From assembly GCA_002719955.1 (NCBI GenBank), contig PBFW01000070.1, forward strand, positions 208,540-272,539: 64,000 nt of DNA, written 5' to 3'. The notes beneath the pieces are model-generated. The model made no database searches, was not told where the DNA came from, and worked only from the letters and a program-made list of their open reading frames with translations. Numbering within the stretch: position 1 is the first letter of the stretch; each line of letters opens with the position of its first letter. The stretch comes from Deltaproteobacteria bacterium (GTDB taxonomy: Bacteria; Myxococcota_A; UBA9160; UBA4427). This document shows positions 37,031 through 45,259 of the stretch, piece after piece. The position numbers and the translations under genes were made by a program.

Positions 37031-38094
37031 TGCGCGACGTCGCCGTCGTTGGATTTACGCAGAGCCCGTCGATGCGGCGAGAGCCCGACCGCAACGAGGT
37101 CGAGATCCTGATTCCCGTGATCCAGGCACTGCGCGAGCAGACCGGGCTCAGCGGTGAAGATTTTGATTTCGTCTGTTCGGGGTCGAGTGATTATCTCGCC
37201 GGAAGCTCCTTCGCCTTCGTGGCGGGCCTGGACGCTGTCGGGGCGTGGCCGCCGGTCTGCGAGAGTCATGTCGAGATGGATGGCGCCTGGGCGCTCTACG
37301 AGGCCTGGGTGAAGATCCAGATGGGCTACGCGGATGTGGCGCTGGTCTACGGCTTCGGGAAGCCGTCGATGGGGGATCTGCCTCTTACGATGGCGCTCCA
37401 GCTCGACCCCTACTCGGTGATGCCCCTGTGGCCGGATTCGATCTCGATCGCCGGTCTGCAGGCCCGGCTCTGTCTCGAGAGCGGGGTCGTACGTCACGAG
37501 GAAATGGCGGCGGCGGCTGTTCGCGATCGGGCGAATGCCAAGGATAACCCGAACGCACAGGTTTCCGGAGACTTCACGGTCGAAGGGATTCTTGCTGAGC
37601 CCTATCTGGTGAACCCGCTCCGGAAATCTGATTGCGCGCCGATCTCGGATGGGGCGAGCGCGATCGTGTTGGCGGCGGGAGATCGCGTGAACGAACTCTG
37701 CGATCGACCGGCCTGGATTCGGGGCATCGAGCATATCTGCGAGCCGATGGATCTCGGTGTGCGGGATCTTGGGCGCTCCCGCTCGACGGAGATCGCCGCC
37801 GAGAAGGCGGGCGTCGGCGCGGGCAAGGTGGACATCGCAGAACTGTCCGCTCCCTTTACACATCAGGAGATCCTGATCGAGAAGGCGCTGGGGCTTTCGG
37901 ATGCGAGCCCGACCACGACGATCAACCCATCCGGGGGGGCGCTCGCGGGCAATCCGATGATGGCTGTCGGACTCAGTCGGATCGGCGAATGCGCGACGCG
38001 AATCATGGACGGTCGCGTCGATCGTGCCGTCGCGCATGCGACTTCCGGACCGTGTTTGCAACAGAATCTCGTCTGCGTGCTGGAGGGAAACTAG
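37030..38094 (+). CDS. Lipid-transfer-protein-type thiolase/aldolase (Ltp-like)
   Basis: This 354-residue thiolase-fold protein lacks the normal nucleophilic cysteine motif: the corresponding segment reads SHVEMDGAWALYEA, while the C-terminal NPSGGALAGNPMMAVG is kept. That pattern defines the SCP-x/Ltp group, which includes Ltp2, a retro-aldolase that cuts the last piece of the cholesterol side chain with a DUF35 partner. Its ATG shares a base with the stop of the DUF35 gene. The next gene is a second protein of the same group 2 bp downstream. Confidence 0.87.
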   Translation: MRDVAVVGFTQSPSMRREPDRNEVEILIPVIQALREQTGLSGEDFDFVCSGSSDYLAGSSFAFVAGLDAVGAWPPVCESHVEMDGAWALYEAWVKIQMGYADVALVYGFGKPSMGDLPLTMALQLDPYSVMPLWPDSISIAGLQARLCLESGVVRHEEMAAAAVRDRANAKDNPNAQVSGDFTVEGILAEPYLVNPLRKSDCAPISDGASAIVLAAGDRVNELCDRPAWIRGIEHICEPMDLGVRDLGRSRSTEIAAEKAGVGAGKVDIAELSAPFTHQEILIEKALGLSDASPTTTINPSGGALAGNPMMAVGLSRIGECATRIMDGRVDRAVAHATSGPCLQQNLVCVLEGN

Positions 38095-38096
38095 TC

Positions 38097-39254
38097 ATGG
38101 CGGAATTGGCAGCGGTCGTTGGGATCGGCCAGACGAATTATGAGTCGAAGCGGCTGGACCTGTCCATGCCGGGTTTGCTTCGCGATGCCGCCGAGAAGGC
38201 GCTCAGCGATGCGGATTGCAGCTGGGGCGACATCGACGCGGTCATCATCGGCAAGGCCCCCGACCTCTTCGAGGGTGTCATGATGCCCGAACTCTTTCTG
38301 AACGATGCGATCGGTGGGGCCTACAAGCCTATGTTGCGAGTCCATACTGCCGGCTCGGTCGGCGGTTCGACGGGCATCGTCGCGGCGAGCATGGTGCAGG
38401 GCGGAATCCACGATCGCGTTCTCTGCGTCGCCTTCGAGAAGCAGAGCGAATCGAATGCGACCTGGGCGCTATCGATCTCGATGCCCTTTTCCTTGGCCAC
38501 GGTGGCGGGGGCGGGAGGCTATTTCGCGCCGCTCGTGCGCGGGTATATCCGTCGCTCCGGCGCGCCCGAAGATACGGGGATTCGCGTCGCGGTGAAGGAT
38601 CGTCAGAACGCGCTCAAGAACCCATTGGCCCATCTCCATCTGGAGGATATTTCTTTCGACATGGTCGCGAATTCGCCGATGCTCTGGGATCCGATTCGCT
38701 ACCTCGAGACCTGCCCGAGTTCGGACGGTGCCTGCGCGATGGTTCTGGAGAAGGAGTCGCTGGCGAGCGCGCGGCCGGGGAAGGTCGCTTGGATTCATGC
38801 CACCGAGATGCGCAGTGAACCCACGATGTTTTCCGGTCGCGATCAGGTCATGCCACAGGCGACCCTCGACAATGCGGCAGCCCTCTACAAGAAGGCGGGG
38901 ATCACCAACCCGCGTCAGGAACTCGACTGCGCGGAGATCTACGTGCCCTTCTCCTGGTTCGAACCGATGTGGATGGAGGGCATGCTCATCACGGATCCGG
39001 GCGACGGTTGGAAGATGACCTACGAGGGGGCGACCGCCCTGGACGGTGATTTCCCGGTCAATATGTCCGGCGGCGTGCTCTCGTCGAATCCGATCGGCGC
39101 CTCGGGCTTGATCCGCTTTGCCGAAGCTGCGCTCCAGGTGCGGGGGCTCGCGGAAGCACATCAGGTCGACGGGGCGAAAAAAGCCCTGGGGCACGCCTAC
39201 GGCGGCGGCTCACAGTATTTCTCCACCTGGATCGTGGGCTCCGAGAAGCCCTGA
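38097..39254 (+). CDS. Second lipid-transfer-protein-type thiolase (Ltp-like)
   Basis: This 385-residue protein is a thiolase-fold paralogue with VHTAGSVGGSTGIVAA at the N-terminal nucleophile region (no cysteine) and MSGGVLSSNPIGASGL near the C-terminus. Ltp-type proteins often act as pairs or with DUF35 partners in sterol or branched side-chain degradation. ATG 38097, 2 bp after the previous stop, has GGAGGG upstream; the same phase is open further upstream only because of overlap with the preceding gene. A strong terminator closes the operon 45 bp later. Confidence 0.87.
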   Translation: MAELAAVVGIGQTNYESKRLDLSMPGLLRDAAEKALSDADCSWGDIDAVIIGKAPDLFEGVMMPELFLNDAIGGAYKPMLRVHTAGSVGGSTGIVAASMVQGGIHDRVLCVAFEKQSESNATWALSISMPFSLATVAGAGGYFAPLVRGYIRRSGAPEDTGIRVAVKDRQNALKNPLAHLHLEDISFDMVANSPMLWDPIRYLETCPSSDGACAMVLEKESLASARPGKVAWIHATEMRSEPTMFSGRDQVMPQATLDNAAALYKKAGITNPRQELDCAEIYVPFSWFEPMWMEGMLITDPGDGWKMTYEGATALDGDFPVNMSGGVLSSNPIGASGLIRFAEAALQVRGLAEAHQVDGAKKALGHAYGGGSQYFSTWIVGSEKP

Positions 39255-39299
39255 CAGAGGTCTCGGACCGCCAAGGATTCACTTTGAAGATCAGCGAAG

Positions 39300-39324
39300 A
39301 GCCCTGGAATTCCAGGGCTTTTTT
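39300..39324 (+). terminator. Intrinsic terminator of the DUF35/Ltp operon
   Basis: AGCCCTGGAA and TTCCAGGGCT form a 20-bp perfect palindrome (39300-39319) followed by a run of T. It is the clearest terminator in the window and marks the end of the catabolic island. Confidence 0.92.
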
Positions 39325-39460
39325 CGTTGTGCCCAGCCGACTCTACATTCTGTCGCAAGCCGTGCGCATGGGCTCAAGCTATGTGCCTGGTTTACCGATG
39401 GAAGTCCAGAGCCCTGAGCCCATCGATCGGGAGGACGCTGTGATTTCAAGAAACGAATCG

Positions 39461-39522
39461 GCTGGATGTCGGGGATCCTCCTCTCTGGTGCGCTGGATGT
39501 CGGGAATTCTCCTCTCGGGCGC
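39461..39522. repeat. Tandem 31-bp direct repeat
   Basis: Two adjacent 31-bp copies (39461-39491 and 39492-39522) differ at four positions. Each contains an ATG and encodes WMSGILLSGA, but because 31 is not a multiple of three the copies are in different phases. Confidence 0.85.
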
Positions 39523-39776
39523 GATCGCCTGGGGATGCGGCGGCAGCGCGACAGGACTCGTTCTCTTCGTGGATGCGGAGTTCGATCCCGCGACCGTCTC
39601 CGACACCACCATCGGCATCAGCGAAGCAAATCCCGGTGTCGCTCAGATCTTCACCGTCCTGGCGGACGGAAAATTCGAGCGTTTCTCGCGCCGGTGGGAC
39701 CGGGGCAGCGGATGCGGGTGCGGGTTATGTGGTCAACACCGACGACTATTTCTTCCGCACCTTTAGCCTCCAATAG
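39497..39776 (+). pseudogene. Small lipoprotein gene, probably frameshifted
   Basis: From ATG 39497 the product reads MSGILLSGAIAWGCGG, a lipoprotein signal with C14, then a strand-like stretch (LVLFVDAEFDPATVSDTTIG) to FERFSR. There the phase turns to an arginine/cysteine-rich tail, while another phase gives AGAGYVVNTDDYFFRTFSLQ and a stop at 39776. This looks like one indel near 39693. The first 31 bases belong to a tandem duplication that copied the signal-peptide start. The function is unknown. Confidence 0.5.
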
Positions 39777-39861
39777 CTACACCCGGAAGGCCGACGAGAG
39801 CTTCGAGACCGCTCGGGGATCCCGATGGGGTGAGCGCACTCAACGTGCGAGACTACCGGAC

Positions 39862-40269
39862 ATGACATCGAATACTGGGATCAGGTTCTGGATAGGGTGC
39901 ATCTTGGTCGCGGTCCTCGCGGTGGCGACGCCTGCTTGCCAAGTGGGTTCGGGGATGATCGTTACGCCCTTTCCGCCCGACCTGGGGTACGTCCTACCGG
40001 AGCGTGTCCAGTCTTCGATGTGGCGAGTCGCCACGGAAATCAGCCATGTGGAGGAGTTGATTCGCACTCCCCTCGACGTCGATGATCCGGATCTGAAAGA
40101 TCGGGTCTGTCGAAGCCTGGAGCGCATGATCGTCGCGGCACGCCAACTCGACACGCCGGGGCGCTCTCCCCCCTCATCCCGTTCTCAGCGAGCATCTCGG
40201 GGAATTCATCGAGCGACTCGCGCGGGCCAAGCCTGCAGTCCGTCGCGCCCCCCCCCGGATTATTTTTAG
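39862..40269 (+). pseudogene. Lipoprotein gene with a frameshift at a C-run
   Basis: ATG 39862 opens a lipoprotein (hydrophobic ILVAVLAVATPAC, C at residue ~25) with a helical domain (VATEISHVEELIRTP, RVCRSLERMIVAARQL). After LDTPG the phase becomes Ser/Arg-rich, while another phase continues naturally with HPVLSEHLGEFIERLARAK. One extra C in the C-run near 40168-40173 explains it. A second long C-run lies near 40247-40256. This could be true decay or a sequencing error in homopolymers. Confidence 0.55.
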
Positions 40270-40445
40270 GCCAGCGCCCTCGCTGGCGGATGTTTTCTGT
40301 GTCACGGCGCGAAGAGGGCGAGCGCGCGACTGTCATAGGGGCGCGAATTGTTGCAGCGAAAAATGCGGGCGCCGATTCGCGTCCTTTTCTCTTTCGTGGA
40401 TGGCACGGCGCGTGTTCCGTTGGACTCGGGGCGGAAGGAGTCTGT

Positions 40446-41492
40446 ATGACGTCTCTTGCGAAGCTCGAGCACTCCAAGAAGCGTGCGGGACAACTCGCGC
40501 TCGTCGTCGGAGTGCTCCTCTTCGCAGGGAAATTCAGTGCCTATGCGCTGACCGGCTCGACGGCGCTCTTCGCTGACGCGATGGAGTCCACGGTCAACAT
40601 TATCGCCGCCGGCATGATGGTCATCGCATTAGCCCTCGCCGCGAGGCCCCCTGACGAGCACCACCCCTACGGGCACGGGAAGGTCGAGTTCTTCTCGGCC
40701 GGGATCGAGGGCGCAGCAATCGCCGCCGCTGCGCTGATGATCCTGGCCGAGGGCATCCGAGATCTCGTGCAGGGGCCAGCGCTTCAGCGCCTGGGGCTCG
40801 GAATGGGGATCCTGGCGGGATGCACCGTCGCCAACGCCGCTCTGGGCGCCTTCTTGACGCGCGAGGGGCGGCGCACGAGGTCGATGGCTCTGGCGGCGGA
40901 TGGTCGCCACGTGCTGACGGATGTCTGGACGAGTGCTGGCGTGATCGGAGGGCTCCTCGTGGTGCATCTGACCGGCTGGGTCTGGGCGGATCCATTGATC
41001 GCGATCGCGGTCGCGATCAACGTGGTGCGCGAAGGGGTCGCTCTTTTGCGAGAGGCGTACGCGGGCCTGATGGACCACGCGGATCCCGAGACCCTCGAAT
41101 TTGCAGCCGAAGTCCTTCGCACTGAGCGTCGCGATTCATGGATCGATGTCCATGGGTTGCGCAGCTGGAGCTCCGGCGCGCGGCGCCACTTCGATCTTCA
41201 CCTGACGGTGCCGCGCTTCTTCGACGTCGAACATCTCCACCGCATTCACGATCGGGTGGAGACCAAGTTGTTCCAGGGCGATCTTCAGGGGGGTGATGTC
41301 GTTGTTCATTTCGATCCCTGCGAGGTTGATCATTGTGCTCGCTGTTCGATGGCGGATTGCTCGATTCGGGAGGCACCCTTTCGCGAGGCGCTCCCAATGG
41401 TGCGAGAGCACATCACGCGAAGCGACGAGCTGGCTTTCGTGTTCCCCGCGTTCCAGGGCTCCGTCGCCGGCTCGAAATCCGAAGAAGCCTGA
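40446..41492 (+). CDS. Cation diffusion facilitator (CDF) family metal transporter
   Basis: This 348-residue protein is a CDF metal/proton antiporter. It has about six membrane helices, FADAMEST in helix 2, the loop HHPYGHGKVE, and DGRHVLTDVWTS in helix 5 with the metal-site H and D. The cytoplasmic domain ends in an unusual cysteine-rich tail (CARCSMADC) preceded by HFDPCEVDH, which may add a metal-binding site. Zinc, iron or manganese are the usual substrates. ATG 40446 has AAGGAG six bases upstream; it starts after a gap with no recognised gene. Confidence 0.88.
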   Translation: MTSLAKLEHSKKRAGQLALVVGVLLFAGKFSAYALTGSTALFADAMESTVNIIAAGMMVIALALAARPPDEHHPYGHGKVEFFSAGIEGAAIAAAALMILAEGIRDLVQGPALQRLGLGMGILAGCTVANAALGAFLTREGRRTRSMALAADGRHVLTDVWTSAGVIGGLLVVHLTGWVWADPLIAIAVAINVVREGVALLREAYAGLMDHADPETLEFAAEVLRTERRDSWIDVHGLRSWSSGARRHFDLHLTVPRFFDVEHLHRIHDRVETKLFQGDLQGGDVVVHFDPCEVDHCARCSMADCSIREAPFREALPMVREHITRSDELAFVFPAFQGSVAGSKSEEA

Positions 41493-41510
41493 TCGACGGG
41501 CACCCGTCGA
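41493..41510. repeat. Hairpin after the CDF gene
   Basis: TCGACGGG and CCCGTCGA form a perfect 8-bp inverted repeat around CA, directly after the CDF stop. There is no T-tract, so termination is only possible, not shown. Confidence 0.45.
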
Positions 41511-41611
41511 AATCCGGAATCAGCGCCTATGCGAGAGCGCCACTCGAGAATCAGGCGGCAGGAAGCCGCAGAATCGCGACGATTCAGAATGATCGGGAGT
41601 CGAATCTTGAT

Positions 41612-41915
41612 TCAACCCCTCTGAACTTCGATCGAACGGACCTTCGAGGCCCTGGCGGGATGCTTCGGAATCTTGAGCTTCAGGGCGCCGTTCTTGAGCT
41701 TTGCCTGGATCGCATCCGTGTCTGCCTCCTCGGAAAGTGAGATGACGCGCCGCGCTGCGCCATGGGCGCTCTCGACCCGGTGATCACCCTCGTCCTGCTC
41801 TTCTCGGTTCTGCCGCTTTTTCGCGAGAATGATGAGCGTGTGGCCTCCCTCGATTTCGAGGGAGATGTCATCGGGCTCCATGCTCGATTTCGGCGGTCGT
41901 CCACGCCTTTCGGAC
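41612..41915 (-). pseudogene. Truncated small heat-shock protein (HSP20) remnant
   Basis: The last 89 residues read as the C-terminal part of an alpha-crystallin domain: MEPDDISLEIEGGHTLIIL, then RRVISLSEEADTDAIQAKLKNGALKLKIPK. Just upstream the other phase gives AWTTAEI, which would continue the same domain (cf. VTAEIPGMEPDDI in intact HSP20) if two bases were removed. The N-terminal arm is missing and replaced by the start of a DUF3604-type gene. It is probably not a working chaperone. Confidence 0.65.
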
Positions 41916-42134
41916 GTGAGTATCTCCCCAGTAGAGCTTCCCTGCTTCGTGGCCTCTCAGGCGGGGTGAGTAGCTCGGGGTCGCGTCGGCCGCGAATGCT
42001 GGGCCGATAAAGAACGGTGCGAGTGCGGCCATCGAAAGGAGCTGGAAAACGAAGAGCGTTGCGAAAGGTGGTCGCGCGCGGCGCCGGGGTGGATGCGTCG
42101 CGTGCGATCTTCTCCGTTTTTTTGGGGGGGTCAT
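41868..42134 (-). pseudogene. 5' fragment of a DUF3604-type gene fused to HSP20 remnant
   Basis: This 88-codon frame has a signal peptide (LLSMAALAPFFIGPAFA) and then GKLYWGDTHVR, the start of a DUF3604 domain, whose intact members continue HVHTSYSTDA. After HVR the sequence becomes AWTTAEI, part of the neighbouring HSP20 remnant, and stops. Its ATG overlaps the stop of the P450 gene by 4 bp (ATGA), so it was once the second gene of a P450-DUF3604 operon. A deletion near 41910 appears to have joined two genes. Confidence 0.65.
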
Positions 42135-43309
42135 GCGTTCGGTCGCACCCAGACGTCTCGCGGTCCGCGTAGCACGCAGCCGAAGAACTCGACCGGGCGC
42201 TCCGGGATCAGCTCCATGTTCGGAAAGCGCTCGAAGAGGAGCCTGATCGCGGTTTCGAGTTCGCGCCGCGCAAGGTGGGAGCCCAGACAGAAATGTTCGC
42301 CGTGACCGAAGGCGAGATGCTGGTTCTTGTTGGGCCTTCCCGGATCGAAGCGGCGAGGATCCGGAAAGACCGCCGGATCGCTGTTGGCGGCGGTGACGCC
42401 GAAGATCATGGGTGTTCCGGCCTCGATGGTGACGCCGCCTAGCTCCGTGTCCGCGCTGCACCTGCGCGGAAGCAATGCGGTCGGGGGCTGCCAACGCAAT
42501 CCCTCGAGCACGAGGTCATCGCGTGCCTGATTGCTCTCGAGCGCGCGTTCTCGCATGCCAGGCGTCGACAGGATCGCATAGAGGAGGCTACCGAGATTCT
42601 TGTAAGCGGTATCCGAGCCGGCGGGGAAGAGCAGCAGGCAGAACGCGAAGATCTCCTCGTCCATGAGCTGTCTTCCCTCGATCTCGCTCGTCGCGAGCAG
42701 GGAGAGCACGTCGTCGGAGGGATTTTCGCGTCGTTCCTTGAGCAGGGGCCGCAGATAGTCCTCGAATCCCCGCCGCGCGCGCAATGCCCCTTTCGGATCC
42801 CAGGGAAAGTCGATGATCTTGATGGCCCACTCCAGGAAGAGTGCCTCGTCATGGACGGGCAGACCCAAGAGGCGGGTGATGACCGAGAAGGGAAAGGGGC
42901 GGGTGAACCCCTCGACCATTTCGATCTCCGTCTTGCCCTCGAGGGCGTCGAGTCGGCGCGTGGCCTCTTCGGTGATGCAGCCTTCGACATAGCTTCGAAC
43001 CTGACCCGGCAGAAAAGGACGGGCCGCAAGCAGGCGACTGACACGGTGTTCTTCGGCTTCCATGACCTGCAGCGTGCGGCCCATGCTGGGCTCCGAGTGT
43101 ATCCGATAGGCGGCGCGGGAGGAAAAATGCTCCTCGTCCGAGAAGGCCTGACGAAGTTCCGCGTGGCTGTTGATCATCAGGGTGGCTTCGCCATGGTATT
43201 GGACGGGCACGACCGGTCCGAGCTGGCGGATTTCGTCGAGCAGCTCGTGCAGATTCGGTGCTTCGGCGTGGGCGAAGTCGACATCGGGAAGAGCGGGGGT
43301 TAGATCCAT
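42131..43309 (-). CDS. Cytochrome P450
   Basis: This 392-residue soluble bacterial P450 has the oxygen-binding I-helix FPAGSDTAYKN, the ExxR in LEGLRWQ and the heme loop FGHGEHFCLGSHLA with the cysteine ligand. It needs a ferredoxin and reductase; the 3Fe-4S ferredoxin at 33700-33891 and the reductase at 23041-24099 are candidates in the window. AAGGAG lies six bases before ATG 43309. The substrate is unknown. It is followed by the truncated DUF3604 gene. Confidence 0.93.
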   Translation of the reverse strand: MDLTPALPDVDFAHAEAPNLHELLDEIRQLGPVVPVQYHGEATLMINSHAELRQAFSDEEHFSSRAAYRIHSEPSMGRTLQVMEAEEHRVSRLLAARPFLPGQVRSYVEGCITEEATRRLDALEGKTEIEMVEGFTRPFPFSVITRLLGLPVHDEALFLEWAIKIIDFPWDPKGALRARRGFEDYLRPLLKERRENPSDDVLSLLATSEIEGRQLMDEEIFAFCLLLFPAGSDTAYKNLGSLLYAILSTPGMRERALESNQARDDLVLEGLRWQPPTALLPRRCSADTELGGVTIEAGTPMIFGVTAANSDPAVFPDPRRFDPGRPNKNQHLAFGHGEHFCLGSHLARRELETAIRLLFERFPNMELIPERPVEFFGCVLRGPRDVWVRPNA

Positions 43310-43581
43310 GGGAGCTCCTTCATTTGGGCAGCAGAGGACCGGATCGCGATCCCTCGGCAAGGTAATACGGATGGTCCTTTCGAGCCGCGGAATCGTTTGA
43401 CGCGACCCCGCTTCTTCGGACGGGGTCGCCCAACGGGCGGCGTCGCGAATCGCAGGCGAGACCTACCCATTTCCAGGAGAATCCGCTTCGCGGGCGGCCG
43501 AACGCTCCGCGTTCGGTGGGGCACAGAGACGGATCGCCCCTCGGAAGGCACGTGGCGTCCGGTGGCCCTTCCCCGGAGGCC

Positions 43582-44634
43582 TCAAGCCTGGCGATACCAT
43601 GCCACGCCTTCGTAGTCCTCCTCCTCGACCAGCATGCGTCGATCCAGTGCACAGTGGAGATGGGCGATGCTCTCGCCCGTCGCCGCGAAGAAGGTGAATC
43701 GGTCGATCTCGCTCTTGAAGAGGGCCGGGAACACGTCGACCGCTCGCTTGGGTTCGGCGCACAGGTCGTAGAGCTTTTCGAGACCTGTTTCGTGAAATGC
43801 GATGATCTGGGTGAGTCGTTCGTGGACGCCGTGGAAGAGGTCCTCGTGTGCGGGGAGCACGAGCAGGTCTCCCGGTAGGAAATCACGAAGTTCGGCGCTC
43901 GAGGCCAGCCATTCCTTGAGCGGGTTGGCGCGGGGTTCCGACGGGTTGACGCTCACGTTGGGAGTGATCTTGGGGAGAATCTGGTCACCGGAGATCAGGA
44001 CCTTGAGCTCCGGGCAGTAGAGACACACATGCTCCGGCGAGTGGCCTCGACCGATGACGACCCTCCACTCGCGGCCACCGATATCGATATAGTCGCCGTC
44101 GATCACGCGCCGATAGCCCTGGGGAAGCGTCGAGATGGACGAACCGAACTTACCGAACACACCGCGGTACTCGTCGAGTCGCTCGGTGGAGAAGCCGGCA
44201 CGTCGATAGAAGCGAATCGCTTCGTCGGGGACGTCGCGCGGCCCGTAGGCCGCCATCACCTTGCACATCAGGAAATCGGTACGGCTCATCCATAGCTCAG
44301 CGTTCCAGCGCTGCGTGATCCAACCCGAGAGGCCCGTGTGATCGCCGTGCAGATGTGTGCTGAAGACCCGTTTGACAGGAAGGTTCTGGAGATGTTTCTC
44401 GAAGACGCCCTCCCAACATTTCTTGAGATCTTCGGTGTTGATTCCCGTATCTACGATGGTCCAACCATCGTGGTCCCGAAGCAGCCAGACATTGATATGG
44501 CTCAAGCGTCCAGGCATGGGCATTCGCAGCCAGAATACATCTGCGGCCACTTCGACCGTTTCCCCCGCCGAGGGGATCTCGAGAAAGGGATATTCGAGCG
44601 GGTCGCCTGTCGATCTGGATCTGTTGCGGATCAC
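43582..44634 (-). CDS. Metallo-beta-lactamase-fold hydrolase, DUF-type with helical C-terminus
   Basis: This protein (350 residues from GTG 44634) has the MBL fold with STHLHGDHTGLSGW, then IGRGHSPEHVCLYC and VLISGDQILPK, ending in VLPAHEDLF. A C-terminal winged-helix-like region follows (about 100 residues). It resembles the MBL family that includes LACTB2-like and thioesterase-type hydrolases. GTG 44634 has GAGG upstream; the phase is open further but that part is low-complexity. It is 272 bp from the P450 gene on the same strand. Confidence 0.8.
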   Translation of the reverse strand: MIRNRSRSTGDPLEYPFLEIPSAGETVEVAADVFWLRMPMPGRLSHINVWLLRDHDGWTIVDTGINTEDLKKCWEGVFEKHLQNLPVKRVFSTHLHGDHTGLSGWITQRWNAELWMSRTDFLMCKVMAAYGPRDVPDEAIRFYRRAGFSTERLDEYRGVFGKFGSSISTLPQGYRRVIDGDYIDIGGREWRVVIGRGHSPEHVCLYCPELKVLISGDQILPKITPNVSVNPSEPRANPLKEWLASSAELRDFLPGDLLVLPAHEDLFHGVHERLTQIIAFHETGLEKLYDLCAEPKRAVDVFPALFKSEIDRFTFFAATGESIAHLHCALDRRMLVEEEDYEGVAWYRQA

Positions 44635-44855
44635 TCTGCGGACCTCATCCGTGGCGACGGCTGCATCGCGCTGTGGTGGAACTCGCCGAGCGTAGCAATA
44701 CTCCCGAGATTGGATCCCTTCCACCGATCCGAGGCTTCGGGAAAGCGGTTCTATGCCCTTCGAGGCGGTGGGGCCCTTCGCGCCCGGGCTTCCTCTCCAT
44801 TTCGCCGACGAACGCGATATTCTCGGAGTCACCGAAACTCCAGGAGGAAGATCTC

Positions 44856-45191
44856 ATGGGCGACATCATCCCCGACATCGAAGGTTCCGAGTACGGACCC
44901 GGTGGCGGAACCATGATTTTCGAAAACGAACGCGTCCGCGTGACCGAACTCAGCCTTCCGGCGGGCGGGCGGTCGAAGCTGCACACGCATGCTCTCGACT
45001 ACGTGCTCGTTCAGATCGAGGGCGACAAGATCGCCGTCGAGCCGCATCCCGAGACGGCGGGCGAGTACAAGGAATTCTTCGAGACCGACGTCGTGCCGGG
45101 CGCCTTCGTCTTCATCGAGAAGGGCGGTGTCGAGACTGCGGTGAACACCGGCAAGAAGGATTGGCGGGAGATCTGCATCGAACTCAAGTAG
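44856..45191 (+). CDS. Small cupin-like protein
   Basis: This 111-residue protein forms a single cupin barrel, with VRVTELSLPAGGRSKLHTHALDYVLVQIEGD (metal motif HTHALDY, part of motif 1) and GAFVFIEKGGVETAVNTG (motif 2, histidines lost). It probably binds a small molecule or metal; the loss of the second histidine weakens a catalytic role. AGGAGG lies ten bases before ATG 44856. It precedes an amidohydrolase gene by 68 bp and may be its partner in a transcript. Confidence 0.8.
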   Translation: MGDIIPDIEGSEYGPGGGTMIFENERVRVTELSLPAGGRSKLHTHALDYVLVQIEGDKIAVEPHPETAGEYKEFFETDVVPGAFVFIEKGGVETAVNTGKKDWREICIELK

Positions 45192-45259
45192 GTGCCTTCT
45201 CGCGGCCTTCCCGCGACCCTCCTTGGCCTGGATCGAGATAGCAAAAAAGGAGAGCGACT

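Noticed and set aside
41612..41881. An intact small heat-shock protein gene
   Set aside because: Only the C-terminal part of the alpha-crystallin domain is present and the upstream part is out of phase and fused to another gene fragment.
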